Positions 28,692 through 37,999 of a stretch of DNA of 64,000 bases are shown piece by piece; the first letter of the stretch is position 1; every line of letters starts with the position of its first letter. The stretch is from the NCBI RefSeq assembly GCF_001189965.1, contig NZ_LFLU01000005.1:62001-126000 (forward strand), read 5' to 3'. Position numbers and translations under genes: made by a program. The notes under the pieces were generated by a model that saw nothing but the letters and a program-made list of their open reading frames with translations, ran no database searches and had not been told where the DNA came from. The stretch comes from Herbaspirillum rhizosphaerae. GTDB lineage: Bacteria; Pseudomonadota; Gammaproteobacteria; Burkholderiales; Burkholderiaceae_D.

Positions 28692-31600
28692 ATGTCAATT
28701 CATGTGGCGCTGAACCATGTCACGTCGTACCGTTATGACCGTGCTATCAATCTTGGACCTCAAATCGTCCGCTTGCGGCCGGCCCCGCATTGCCGCACCC
28801 GCATCCTGAGCTATTCCCTGCGCATCCTGCCGGAACCGCATTTCGTCAACTGGCAGCAGGATCCGCAAGCCAACTACATGGCGCGCCTGGTCTTTCCGGA
28901 AAAAACCGAAGAATTCCGCATCGAAGTCGACCTCGTGGCCGAAATGTCGGTCATCAATCCGTTCGACTTCTTCCTTGAACCGTATGCCGAGCAGATTCCT
29001 TTCGAATACGCCAAGGAACTGCAAAACGAGCTGTCGCCGTATCGCAAGACGCTGCCGCTGACACCGCTGTTCCAGAAACTGCTCGACAGCATTCCGCGTG
29101 AAAAGGTGCGCAGCGCCGATTTCCTGGTGGGTTTGAATCAAAAACTGGCCGATCTCGTCGACTACACCATCCGCATGGAGCCGGGCGTGCAGACGCCGGA
29201 AGAGACGCTCACCATCGGATCGGGCTCGTGCCGCGATTCGTCCTGGCTGCTGGTGCAATTGCTGCGCCATCTCGGCCTGGCGTCGCGCTTCGTTTCCGGC
29301 TATCTGATTCAGCTCACCGCCGATCAGAAATCGCTCGACGGCCCTTCGGGCCCGGAAGCCGATTTCACCGATCTGCATGCCTGGTGCGAAGTCTACCTGC
29401 CGGGCGCCGGCTGGGTCGGCCTCGATCCGACGTCCGGCCTGTTCGCCGGCGAAGGTCACATCCCGCTGTCGTGCACGCCCGAGCCGTCGTCGGCGGCGCC
29501 GGTCAGCGGCATGGTCGATCCTTGCGAAGTGGAATTCGAGCACTCCATGAGCGTGTCGCGCTTCTGGGAAGCGCCGCGCGTCACCAAGCCCTATACCGAA
29601 GCGCAATGGGGCGAAATCGAAGAACTCGGCCATGCCATCGACGACGATCTGGATGCGCTTGACGTGCGCCTGACCATGGGCGGCGAGCCGACCTTCGTGG
29701 CGCTCGATTATCCGGACGAACCGGAGTGGAATACCGCGGCGCTGGGCGAGACCAAGAAGCCGCTCGCGGCCGATCTCTACCACCGCATGCGCGAGAAATA
29801 CGCGATCAAAGGCTTGCCGCATTTCGGCCAGGGCAAGTGGTATCCGGGCGAGCAGCTGCCGCGCTGGGCGCTCAACTGCTACTGGCGCCGCGACGGCCAG
29901 CCGATCTGGAACAACCGCGACCTGATCGGCGACGAAACCAAGCCCAACGTCACCGACGACGACATCACCGAGCGCTTCCTCAAAGGCGTTGCGGCGCGCC
30001 TGTCGCTGGACGGCAAGCACGTGTTTTCGGCCTACGAAGACGTGTTCTACTACATGTGGCGCGAACGCCGCCTGCCGGGCAACGTCGATCCTTTCGATTC
30101 CAAACTGGAAGACAAGCAGGAACGCGCGCGCCTGCTGCGCGTGTTCTCGCAAGGTCTCGACAAAGTCGCCGGCCACGTCTTGCCGGTGGCGCGCCGTCCC
30201 GACGAAAGCGGCTGGCAGACCGGCGACTGGTTCCTGCGCAGCGAGCGTTGCTACCTGTATCCGGGCGATTCGCCGCTGGGTTATCGTTTGCCGCTGGATT
30301 CGCAGCCTTGGGTCACTTCCACCGACTATCCGTATGTGTATCCGGAAGATCCGTCGCAACAATTCCAGTCGCTGCCGCAAGCGTCTGAAATCCGCCTGCA
30401 ATACGCCAAGCGTCCTTCGCTGACCGGCGCGACTTCGGTCGCCTTCTTGCAGGATTACTACGCCACGCAGCGCGGCGCAGCGACCACCGGTAACGGCAAA
30501 GGCAATGGTGCGCGTACCGGCGCCGCCGGCGGCGTCCCGGGCGCCTTCGAATCGGCTGACTGGATCACGCGCACCGCCTTGTGCGCTGAAGTGCGCAACG
30601 GCGTGCTGTATCTGTTCATGCCGCCGCTGGCCAAGATGGAAAGCTATCTGGAACTGGTCGCGGCGATCGAAGCGACCGCCGAAGAACTCAAGCAGCCGGT
30701 GCTGATGGAAGGTTACGAGCCGCCGCACGACCCGCGCGTGCGCAAGTTCAGCGTCACGCCGGATCCGGGGGTGATTGAAGTCAACATCCAGCCGGCCTCC
30801 AACTGGACCGAGCTGGTCGACCAGACGACCCACCTGTACGAAGCCGGCCGCGAGTCGCGTCTGACTACCGAAAAGTTCATGCTCGACGGGCATCACTCCG
30901 GCACCGGCGGCGGCAATCATATGGTGATGGGTGGTGCAACCACCGGCGATTCGCCGTTCCTGCGCCGTCCGGATTTGCTGCGCAGCCTGATCAGCTACTG
31001 GCATAACCATCCGTCGCTGTCGTATTTGTTCTCGGGCATGTTCATCGGCCCGACTTCGCAGGCGCCGCGCATCGATGAGGCGCGCAACGATTCCACCGTG
31101 GAAATCGAGCTGGCCTTTGCCGAGATGGAAAACCAGATCGCCAAGGGCGGTTGCCCGCCGTGGCTGGTCGATCGCCTGCTGCGCAATCTGCTGATCGACG
31201 TCACCGGCAACACGCATCGCGCCGAATTCTGCATCGACAAACTGTATTCGCCCGACAGCGCCACCGGCCGTCTCGGCCTGCTGGAACTGCGCGCCTTTGA
31301 AATGCCGCCGCATGCGCGCATGAGCCTGACGCAGCAATTGCTGCTGCGCGCACTGGTGGCGCGTTTCTGGAAGACGCCGTACAAGCCGCAACGCCTGGTG
31401 CGCTGGGGCACGGAACTGCACGATCGTTTCCTGTTGCCGCATTTCATCTGGCAGGATTTCAACGACATCATGGACGACATGCAGGAAGCCGGTTATCCGA
31501 TGCAGGCCGAGTGGTTCGCACCGCACTTCGAGTTCCGTTTCCCCAAGATCGGCGACTTTGCGGTCAAGGGTATGGCGCTGGAATTGCGCACCGCGCTGGA

Positions 31601-32078
31601 ACCTTGGCATGTGCTGGGCGAAGAGGGCAGTTCGTCGGGCACCGCGCGCTACGTCGATTCTTCGCTGGAACGGCTGCAGGTCAAGGTCAGCGGCATGGCG
31701 AAGGACCGTTATGTGCTCACCTGCAACGGCGTTGCCGTGCCTTTGCAGCCGACCGGCGTGGTCGGCGAATTCGTCACCGGCGTGCGTTACCGCGCCTGGC
31801 AGCCGCCGTCGGCCTTGCATCCGACCATCGGCATCGATTCGCCGCTGACCTTCGATCTGGTGGATACCTGGAACGGCCGCAGCCTGGGCGGTTGCCAGTA
31901 CCACGTGGTGCATCCGGGCGGACGCAGTTACGAAACCTTCCCGGTCAATGCCTTCGAAGCGGAAAGTCGTCGCCTGACGCGTTATTTCCGTCTCAATCAC
32001 ACACCGGGAAAGATGGAAGTTACCTCTGCAAGACCGTCAATCGAGTTCCCATTTACGTTAGACTTGAGACATTTCTAA
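28692..32078 (+). CDS. Transglutaminase / DUF2126 glutamine-synthetase-like ligase fusion
   Basis: 1128 residues. The first 300 are a bacterial transglutaminase N-terminal beta domain plus a papain-like transglutaminase core with Cys180 (GSGSCRDSS), His229 (LHAWCEVY) and Asp245 (GLDPTSG). From about 320 on comes DUF2126, classified by comparative genomics as a circularly permuted glutamine-synthetase-like amidoligase. Candidate metal/substrate segments are LTMGGEPTF, HRAEFCIDKLY and GLLELRAFEMPPH. Starts with AAGGA before ATG and is followed by the ATP-grasp/alpha-E fusion 73 bases downstream. It may both ligate and hydrolyse or transfer amide bonds in one chain. Substrate unknown. High confidence in domains, low in role. 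Confidence 0.9.
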   Translation: MSIHVALNHVTSYRYDRAINLGPQIVRLRPAPHCRTRILSYSLRILPEPHFVNWQQDPQANYMARLVFPEKTEEFRIEVDLVAEMSVINPFDFFLEPYAEQIPFEYAKELQNELSPYRKTLPLTPLFQKLLDSIPREKVRSADFLVGLNQKLADLVDYTIRMEPGVQTPEETLTIGSGSCRDSSWLLVQLLRHLGLASRFVSGYLIQLTADQKSLDGPSGPEADFTDLHAWCEVYLPGAGWVGLDPTSGLFAGEGHIPLSCTPEPSSAAPVSGMVDPCEVEFEHSMSVSRFWEAPRVTKPYTEAQWGEIEELGHAIDDDLDALDVRLTMGGEPTFVALDYPDEPEWNTAALGETKKPLAADLYHRMREKYAIKGLPHFGQGKWYPGEQLPRWALNCYWRRDGQPIWNNRDLIGDETKPNVTDDDITERFLKGVAARLSLDGKHVFSAYEDVFYYMWRERRLPGNVDPFDSKLEDKQERARLLRVFSQGLDKVAGHVLPVARRPDESGWQTGDWFLRSERCYLYPGDSPLGYRLPLDSQPWVTSTDYPYVYPEDPSQQFQSLPQASEIRLQYAKRPSLTGATSVAFLQDYYATQRGAATTGNGKGNGARTGAAGGVPGAFESADWITRTALCAEVRNGVLYLFMPPLAKMESYLELVAAIEATAEELKQPVLMEGYEPPHDPRVRKFSVTPDPGVIEVNIQPASNWTELVDQTTHLYEAGRESRLTTEKFMLDGHHSGTGGGNHMVMGGATTGDSPFLRRPDLLRSLISYWHNHPSLSYLFSGMFIGPTSQAPRIDEARNDSTVEIELAFAEMENQIAKGGCPPWLVDRLLRNLLIDVTGNTHRAEFCIDKLYSPDSATGRLGLLELRAFEMPPHARMSLTQQLLLRALVARFWKTPYKPQRLVRWGTELHDRFLLPHFIWQDFNDIMDDMQEAGYPMQAEWFAPHFEFRFPKIGDFAVKGMALELRTALEPWHVLGEEGSSSGTARYVDSSLERLQVKVSGMAKDRYVLTCNGVAVPLQPTGVVGEFVTGVRYRAWQPPSALHPTIGIDSPLTFDLVDTWNGRSLGGCQYHVVHPGGRSYETFPVNAFEAESRRLTRYFRLNHTPGKMEVTSARPSIEFPFTLDLRHF

Positions 32079-32151
32079 CGCACCCTGTTAAGCCGCCGCC
32101 GTCCGTCATTGCTTCATTGCATGACGGCGGCGGTTGCGCCCCAAAAATTCT

Positions 32152-34704
32152 ATGTATCAGCGCCTCCTGCAAAGCTACACTGCCGACGCCGATCGTTATG
32201 ACGAGATGCTGGCTGCCGACGGCGGTTTGCGCCCACACTGGCGCACGCTGATCGATCAGCTGGAGAATCTTTCTCCCGAGATGATGCGCCGTCGCGCCGA
32301 CGAAGTGCGCGATGCGATTGCCTCCGACGGCATGACGTACAACGTCTACGCCGACCCGCAAGGCGTGAATCGTCCGTGGGAGCTGGACCTGCTGCCGCAG
32401 ATCGTTGCCGCTGATGAGTGGCAAAAGCTGTCGGGCGCCGTCGCGCAGCGTGCACGCCTGCTCAACGGCGTCCTCGCTGATCTGTATGGCGAACAGCAAT
32501 TGCTGTCCGAAGGTTTGCTGCCGCCGGCGCTGGTGTTCGGCCAGCACGGCTACCTGTGGCCGTGCCGCGACGTGCGCCCGCCGGGCGGCGTGCATCTGCA
32601 TTTGTATGCGATCGACCTGGCCCGCTCTGCGGACGGCAAGTGGTGGGTGATCGCCGATCGTACGCAAGGGCCGTCCGGTTCCGGCTATGCCTTGCAGAAT
32701 CGCCAGATCATGATGCGCGCCTTGCCCGAAGCCCTGCGCGACATGCACGTGCAACCCTTGCTCAACTATTTCCACGCACTGCATCAATGCCTCACGCGGT
32801 TGGCGCCGACTTCCGGCGAGCCGCCGCTGGTGGTGCTGCTGACGCCGGGGCCGTACAACGAAACCTATTCCGAGCACGCCTTCCTGGCGCATACGCTGGG
32901 TTTCCCGCTGGTCGAAGGCGTGGACCTCACTGTGCGCGGCGACATGGTCTACCTGAAAACACTGACCGGCCTGCGCCGCGTGCACGCGATCATGCGCCGT
33001 CTGGACGATGATTATTGCGATCCGCTGGAGTTGCGTTCCGACTCGGCGCTGGGGATTCCCGGCCTGACGCAGGCGGCGCGTTCCGGCAACGTGCTGATCG
33101 CCAATGCGCTCGGCAGCGGCGTGCTGGAGTCGACGGCCTTGCACGGCTTCCTGCCGGCGATTTGCCAGCGCCTGCTGGGCGAAGAACTGGCGTTGCCGGC
33201 TGTCGCATCCTGGTGGTGCGGCGAAAAGCCGGCGCTGGAATATACGCTGGCGCATCTGGAAGAGCTGGTGATCATGCCGGCCTTTCCGTCGATGCGCATG
33301 CAGCCGGTGTTCGGCCACACATTGAATGCGCAGGCGCGCCGCCGTCTGGTGGAGAGCCTGCAGTTGCAGCCGCATGCCTATGTCGCGCAGGAATGGGTGC
33401 GCCTGTCGCAGGCGCCGGTGCTGTCGCGCAGCGGCGAATACCGTCTGATGAACCGCACCGTCAGCTTGCGCGTCTTTGCGGTGGCTGACGGCGAAGGCGG
33501 TTACCACGTCATGCCGGGCGGCCTCACGCGCGTGGCGCCGCGCCAGCGTCGCGACGTCGTGTCGATGCAGCAGGGCGGCACCAGCAAGGACGTCTGGGTG
33601 CTCAGCGAAAAAGCCGTCGACGACGATGCCGCGGGTGTCGGCGCCGCCACGGCCGAGACCAGCGTTGCGGTCGGACCGGGCGCCATGACGGATCCGGTGT
33701 CGCGCACCTCGGAGCTGATCCGCACCACCGTCGATGTTTCTTCGCACGCCGGCGAAAACCTGTTCTGGATGGGGCGCTACGCCGAACGCACGGAAAACCT
33801 CACGCGCCTGTTGCGCACCACGCTGCAATGCACGACCGAAGCGCAGAATGAAAACCGCACCATCCTGCGCAGCGTCAGCGAGATCGGCTTGCGCCTCGGC
33901 ATCCTGATGCCGAAGTCGGAGCAGGCGCATCCCACCATCACGGCCTTGCAGCAAAGCCTGCAGGCGGCGATCGCGGACCCGAGCGCCAGCGTCAGCATCG
34001 CCACCCATTTGCGCCACTTGCATCACTCGGGTTATCAGGTGCGCGAGCATCTGTCGCTGGACAACTGGCACGCGCTCAACCGCATGCCGCAAATGGTGCA
34101 GGACAAGATCAATTCGCCCACCGCCATGCTGCACGTCCTCAACAACATCATCCAGGCCTGTTCCGGCCTGGCCGGCCATGCGCTGGACGACATGACGCGC
34201 GATGAAGGCTGGCAGTTCCTGATGATCGGCCGCCATATCGAACGCATGGTGCATCTGGCGACGCTGTTCGACCAGTTCATGCAGCTCGAACCGGCGCGCC
34301 AGAATGCGGCGCTGACCTGGCTGCTGGAATCGTCGAGCAGCATCGTGACCTACCGCGTGCGCTACCGGCGCACGCCGGAATGGCTGCAGGTATTGCATCT
34401 GCTGGTGTTCGACGTCAGCAATCCGCATAGCATCGCCTATCAGTTCCGCATGCTGCAGCATTACCTGACCGACATTGCGCAACAGCTGGGCATCCTGAGC
34501 ATGAATATTCCCGCGCACCTGAGCGAGCAGTTGAACAGCTTCGCCTTGCCCGATTTCGCGCGCGACTCCGCCGCAGCCGAAGCAACCAACGAACGCCTGA
34601 TACAGTTGATGCGAGAAGCCACGGCGGCGGGCTTCTCGCTCACCGACGACCTGGCGCGGCATTTCTTCACGCCGCTCAGCGCGCCGGTCAGCCAGGGCGT
34701 ATGA
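32152..34704 (+). CDS. ATP-grasp / alpha-E fusion protein (DUF404-DUF407-DUF403)
   Basis: 850 residues from ATG 32152 (an upstream TTG at 32134 is in frame). Residues 1-490 are homologous to the stand-alone ATP-grasp ligase encoded on the other strand; residues from about 530 to the end are an alpha-E domain beginning HAGENLFWMGRYAERTEN. Alignment by eye shows that key ATP-grasp residues are replaced: LEDN of the stand-alone enzyme is IADR here (167-170), the Lys plus GAGGYG loop is replaced by MPAFPSMRM (375-383), and DLR is SLR (438-440). RRLDDDYCDP and PGGLTRVAP are kept. So the fused ligase domain may be inactive or use another chemistry. It lies 13 bases before the second transglutaminase gene. 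Confidence 0.88.
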   Translation: MYQRLLQSYTADADRYDEMLAADGGLRPHWRTLIDQLENLSPEMMRRRADEVRDAIASDGMTYNVYADPQGVNRPWELDLLPQIVAADEWQKLSGAVAQRARLLNGVLADLYGEQQLLSEGLLPPALVFGQHGYLWPCRDVRPPGGVHLHLYAIDLARSADGKWWVIADRTQGPSGSGYALQNRQIMMRALPEALRDMHVQPLLNYFHALHQCLTRLAPTSGEPPLVVLLTPGPYNETYSEHAFLAHTLGFPLVEGVDLTVRGDMVYLKTLTGLRRVHAIMRRLDDDYCDPLELRSDSALGIPGLTQAARSGNVLIANALGSGVLESTALHGFLPAICQRLLGEELALPAVASWWCGEKPALEYTLAHLEELVIMPAFPSMRMQPVFGHTLNAQARRRLVESLQLQPHAYVAQEWVRLSQAPVLSRSGEYRLMNRTVSLRVFAVADGEGGYHVMPGGLTRVAPRQRRDVVSMQQGGTSKDVWVLSEKAVDDDAAGVGAATAETSVAVGPGAMTDPVSRTSELIRTTVDVSSHAGENLFWMGRYAERTENLTRLLRTTLQCTTEAQNENRTILRSVSEIGLRLGILMPKSEQAHPTITALQQSLQAAIADPSASVSIATHLRHLHHSGYQVREHLSLDNWHALNRMPQMVQDKINSPTAMLHVLNNIIQACSGLAGHALDDMTRDEGWQFLMIGRHIERMVHLATLFDQFMQLEPARQNAALTWLLESSSSIVTYRVRYRRTPEWLQVLHLLVFDVSNPHSIAYQFRMLQHYLTDIAQQLGILSMNIPAHLSEQLNSFALPDFARDSAAAEATNERLIQLMREATAAGFSLTDDLARHFFTPLSAPVSQGV

Positions 34705-34717
34705 ACGAGACACGAAC

Positions 34718-35653
34718 ATGAGCGACGCCACCTATCACATCGTCCACGAGACCAACTACCAGTACGCCGTGCCGGTGCGCCTGTCGCACCAGGTGCTGCG
34801 ACTGACGCCGCGTTCGCTGCCGTGGCAGACCTGCACCTCGCACTTCATCAACATCCTGCCGGGACCGACCAACCTGATCAACCTGTACACCGACAGCTTC
34901 GGCAATGCGCTGCAGTCGTTTTCCCTCGATCAGGATCACAGCAGCCTCGAGGTGTATGCCGAATCCTGGGTGGAAATTTCATCGCGCACGCTGCCGGTAT
35001 CTACGCCGCCATGGGAGCAGGTGGCAGAGACCTTGTCGTATCACGCCCAGCGCAATTTGCCGCCGGACATGCTGGAAGCTTCCAGCTTCATGTTTGAATC
35101 GTCGCACGTCAGGATCAAGCTGGAATTCGCGCGCTACGCGCTGGAATGTTTCACGCCGGGTTTGTCGCTGCTGGAAGGCGTCGGCGCGCTGATGCGACGC
35201 ATCTTCAATGAATTCACCTTCGATCCCGAAGCGACCACGGTGTCGACGCCGGTTACGGAAGTGTTCGTCAATCAGCGCGGCGTGTGCCAGGACTTTGCGC
35301 ACTTCATGCTGTCCTGCCTGCGTTCGCTGGGCTTGTCGGCGCGCTACGTCAGCGGCTACCTGCTGACGCAACCGCCGCCGGGGCAGATACGCCTGATCGG
35401 CGCCGACGCCTCGCACGCCTGGGTCTCGGTGTATTGTCCGGGCAGCGACGGCCAGCCCGGTTTCTGGATCGATGCCGATCCCACCAACGGCATCTTTCCC
35501 GACATCAGCCACGTCACGCTGGGCTGGGGGCGCGACTTCCTCGACATCTCCCCCCTGCGCGGCGTGCTGATCGGCGGCGGCGCGCAAACCATGCAAGTGG
35601 CGGTCACCGTCATGCCTGCAGAAGAAGTGCCGGGACTGCCTTTCGCGCGCTGA
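34718..35653 (+). CDS. Transglutaminase family protein
   Basis: 311 residues, cytoplasmic (no signal peptide). N-terminal beta domain (about 1-90), then the transglutaminase-like cysteine-peptidase core with Cys190 (RGVCQDFAH), His233 (ASHAWVSVY) and Asp254 (DADPTNG). Such proteins accompany the ATP-grasp/alpha-E/Anbu set and could act as peptidases or amide transferases on its product. Last gene of the plus-strand unit. Its stop is one base away from the stop of the converging symporter gene, leaving no room for a terminator between them. Confidence 0.9.
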   Translation: MSDATYHIVHETNYQYAVPVRLSHQVLRLTPRSLPWQTCTSHFINILPGPTNLINLYTDSFGNALQSFSLDQDHSSLEVYAESWVEISSRTLPVSTPPWEQVAETLSYHAQRNLPPDMLEASSFMFESSHVRIKLEFARYALECFTPGLSLLEGVGALMRRIFNEFTFDPEATTVSTPVTEVFVNQRGVCQDFAHFMLSCLRSLGLSARYVSGYLLTQPPPGQIRLIGADASHAWVSVYCPGSDGQPGFWIDADPTNGIFPDISHVTLGWGRDFLDISPLRGVLIGGGAQTMQVAVTVMPAEEVPGLPFAR

Positions 35654-35654
35654 A

Positions 35655-37697
35655 TCAGGGCGTGCGGATATGGTCGATTAAAGCCAGCGTGCGTTCATCG
35701 GGAGGCGGCGTCAGCAAGCTGACGATCACCAGCGCGGCAATGCCGACCGGCACGCCGAAGATGCCGGCTGAGATCGGCGCAATGTGGAACCACTGATTCG
35801 CCGCGTGACCGCCGAAGGCCGGGTGCGTGGTCAGCATGTAATACACGCACATGACAAAGCCGGCGACGATGCCGGCAACGGCGCCGGCCTGGTTGGCGCG
35901 CTTCCAGAAGATGCCCAGCACCAGCGCCGGGAACAAGGTCGATGCCGCCAGCGAAAAGGCCACGCCGACCATGGACAGAATGTCGCCCGGTTTCAACGAC
36001 GCTGCATAGGCGGCCAGCAGGGCAACCACCAGCAGCAACAGCTTGGAAATGGTCACGCGCTTTTGCGACGAGGCCGTCGGGTCGATGACTTTGTAATACA
36101 CGTCGTGCGACAAGGCATTCGAAATCGTCAGCAGCAATCCATCCGCGGTCGACAGCGCCGCCGCCAGCCCGCCGGCCGCCACCAGGCCGGAGATGAAGTA
36201 GGGCAGGCCGGCGATCTCGGGCGTGGCCAGCACGATGATGTCGCCGTCCAGCGCGATCTCGCCGAGCTGCACCACATTGTCGTGATTGAGGTCGGTGATG
36301 CTGACCAGCGGATTGACCTTGTCGATATTGGCCCAGTAGTACACCCAGTCCGGCAGGTGCGCATAGTTGCTGCCGACCAGTGAAGTGTAGATGTCGTACT
36401 TCACCAGGATCGCCAGCGCCGGCACCGTGATGTAGATCAGCATGATGAAGAACAGGGTCCAGAACACCGACTTGCGCGCTTCGTGCACCGTCGGCGTGGT
36501 GTAGTAACGCATCAGGATATGCGGCAGCGCCGCGGTGCCGAGCATCAGGCAAAACACCAGCGCCAGGAAGTTGTTGCGTTTGATCTCCGATGCTTCTTCA
36601 TCTTTGCCGGGGAACGGTTCGGTTTGCGATACCGGCGGCTGCGCGCGCGCCTGGTTGTAGGCTTTGGCGTCGTTCCACTTGCGCTCGGCTTCTTCCGCCG
36701 TTTTGGGATACGCGGTCAGTGCGCGGCTGGCGCTCTTGATCTCGGCCAGCGAAGCGTGGCTGTTGCGTTTGACTTCTTCGATGTGATGTTGCGCATCGAT
36801 GCGGCCGTCCTCCCAGGAGCGCGGCAGGGTCTTCAGTTTTTTGTCGAAGTCGTCGGCGCGCGCCTGGAAGATGGCGCTGACTTCCTTTTCCTTGGGATCG
36901 GCGGCGATGCGTTTTTCGGCCGCGTTCAGTTTGGGCAGCACCGAGCCGTATGCGACTTGCGGCACCGGCACGCTGGTGTGCTTGGCCGACAGCCAGATCA
37001 CCGGTATCAGATAGGCGAACAGGATGATGATGTATTGCGCGACCTGGGTCCAGGTGATCGCGCGCATGCCGCCGAGGAAAGAACACACCAGGATGCTGGC
37101 CAGGCCGAGGAAGATGCCGATCGAAAAATCAATGCCGGTGAAGCGCGATGTGATCAGGCCGACGCCATAAATCTGCGCCACCACGTAGGTGAAGGAAATG
37201 ATGATCGTCGCGATGACCGCCAGGATGCGTACGAAGTTGCCGCTGTAGCGCCCGGAATAACGCTCCGCCAAAAAATCAGCAATGGTGTATTGGCCGAACT
37301 TGCGCAGGTAAGGCGCGATCAACAGGGCGACCAGGCAATAGCCGCCGGTCCAGCCCATGATGTAAGCGAGGCCGTCGAAGCCTTGCAGGTACAAGCCGCC
37401 GGCCAGGCTGATGAAGGTCGCCGCCGAAATCCAGTCGGCGGCGGTCGCCATGCCGTTGAACAGCGCCGGCACGCGCCGTCCGGCGACGTAATATTCCGGC
37501 ACGTCGGAGGTGCGGCAGACGACGCCGATGCCGGCATACAGCGCGATCGTGACGAACATGAACAGGTAGCCGATCCAGGCGCGCGGCATGCCTTCGTGCT
37601 CGAGCACCGCCAGCACCAGCAGGAACAGGATGAAGCCGACCGTGTACCACGCGTAGTAGCCGCTCAGGCGGCGGAAGAATTGCTTGTTAGTCTCCAT
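35655..37697 (-). CDS. Sodium:solute symporter (SSS family, VC_2705-like)
   Basis: 680 residues, about 13 membrane helices. The SSS signature runs through YYVAGRRVPALFNGMATAADWISAATF (partly: GMATAADWISA). Related to acetate/organic-acid permeases such as ActP, but substrate is not decidable. About residues 250-370 form a charged, soluble helical insertion (AEKRIAADPKEKE to EIKRNN) between membrane helices, which makes the protein longer than ActP. The start overlaps the 3' end of the DUF4212 gene by 11 bases; the two are expected to work together. Probably controlled by the two-component system encoded just upstream in the same operon. Confidence 0.9.
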   Translation of the reverse strand: METNKQFFRRLSGYYAWYTVGFILFLLVLAVLEHEGMPRAWIGYLFMFVTIALYAGIGVVCRTSDVPEYYVAGRRVPALFNGMATAADWISAATFISLAGGLYLQGFDGLAYIMGWTGGYCLVALLIAPYLRKFGQYTIADFLAERYSGRYSGNFVRILAVIATIIISFTYVVAQIYGVGLITSRFTGIDFSIGIFLGLASILVCSFLGGMRAITWTQVAQYIIILFAYLIPVIWLSAKHTSVPVPQVAYGSVLPKLNAAEKRIAADPKEKEVSAIFQARADDFDKKLKTLPRSWEDGRIDAQHHIEEVKRNSHASLAEIKSASRALTAYPKTAEEAERKWNDAKAYNQARAQPPVSQTEPFPGKDEEASEIKRNNFLALVFCLMLGTAALPHILMRYYTTPTVHEARKSVFWTLFFIMLIYITVPALAILVKYDIYTSLVGSNYAHLPDWVYYWANIDKVNPLVSITDLNHDNVVQLGEIALDGDIIVLATPEIAGLPYFISGLVAAGGLAAALSTADGLLLTISNALSHDVYYKVIDPTASSQKRVTISKLLLLVVALLAAYAASLKPGDILSMVGVAFSLAASTLFPALVLGIFWKRANQAGAVAGIVAGFVMCVYYMLTTHPAFGGHAANQWFHIAPISAGIFGVPVGIAALVIVSLLTPPPDERTLALIDHIRTP

Positions 37698-37998
37698 GCA
37701 TTTGCTCGCTGTGCAGGTGCAGCCGGCGTTCGGCGCGGCGCATCCGGATGGTGTAGACCACGACGATGGCGAGATAGACCAGCATGATGCCCTGAGCCGC
37801 CATGTAAAACGACAAAGGCCAGCCGAACAGGATCACGCGATCGAGCTGGCGGGCGAAGAACACGGCGACGAAGGTCACCACGAACCACAGGCCCAGCAGG
37901 GCCAGTGTCAGGCGCCGGGTCTTGTCCCAGTATGCGGCCGGCGTCATCGGTGTGGCCGGGGGCGTAGCGGCGTCGCGGGCGGAGTTTTTTTCTGTCAT
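37687..37998 (-). CDS. DUF4212 small subunit of sodium/solute symporter
   Basis: 103 residues: a short disordered N-terminus, a helix with the YWDKTRRLTL motif, and two membrane spans (about 31-50 and 62-85) with GWPLSFYMAAQG between them, the DUF4212 signature. Always found directly upstream of a symporter of the VC_2705 type and overlapping it here. One base separates it from the stop of the sensor kinase gene. Confidence 0.9.
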   Translation of the reverse strand: MTEKNSARDAATPPATPMTPAAYWDKTRRLTLALLGLWFVVTFVAVFFARQLDRVILFGWPLSFYMAAQGIMLVYLAIVVVYTIRMRRAERRLHLHSEQMHGD

Positions 37999-37999
37999 G

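Noticed and set aside
28695-32000. Very long open frame (about 1100 codons) on the minus strand opposite the DUF2126 gene
   Set aside because: Mirror of the plus-strand codon pattern in GC-rich DNA; low-complexity His/Arg/Gln-rich translation, no domain, no ribosome site. The plus-strand protein has clear catalytic motifs.
32053-34731. Minus-strand open frame of about 890 codons opposite the ATP-grasp/alpha-E gene
   Set aside because: Antisense shadow; the plus strand encodes a family-recognisable protein over the same length.
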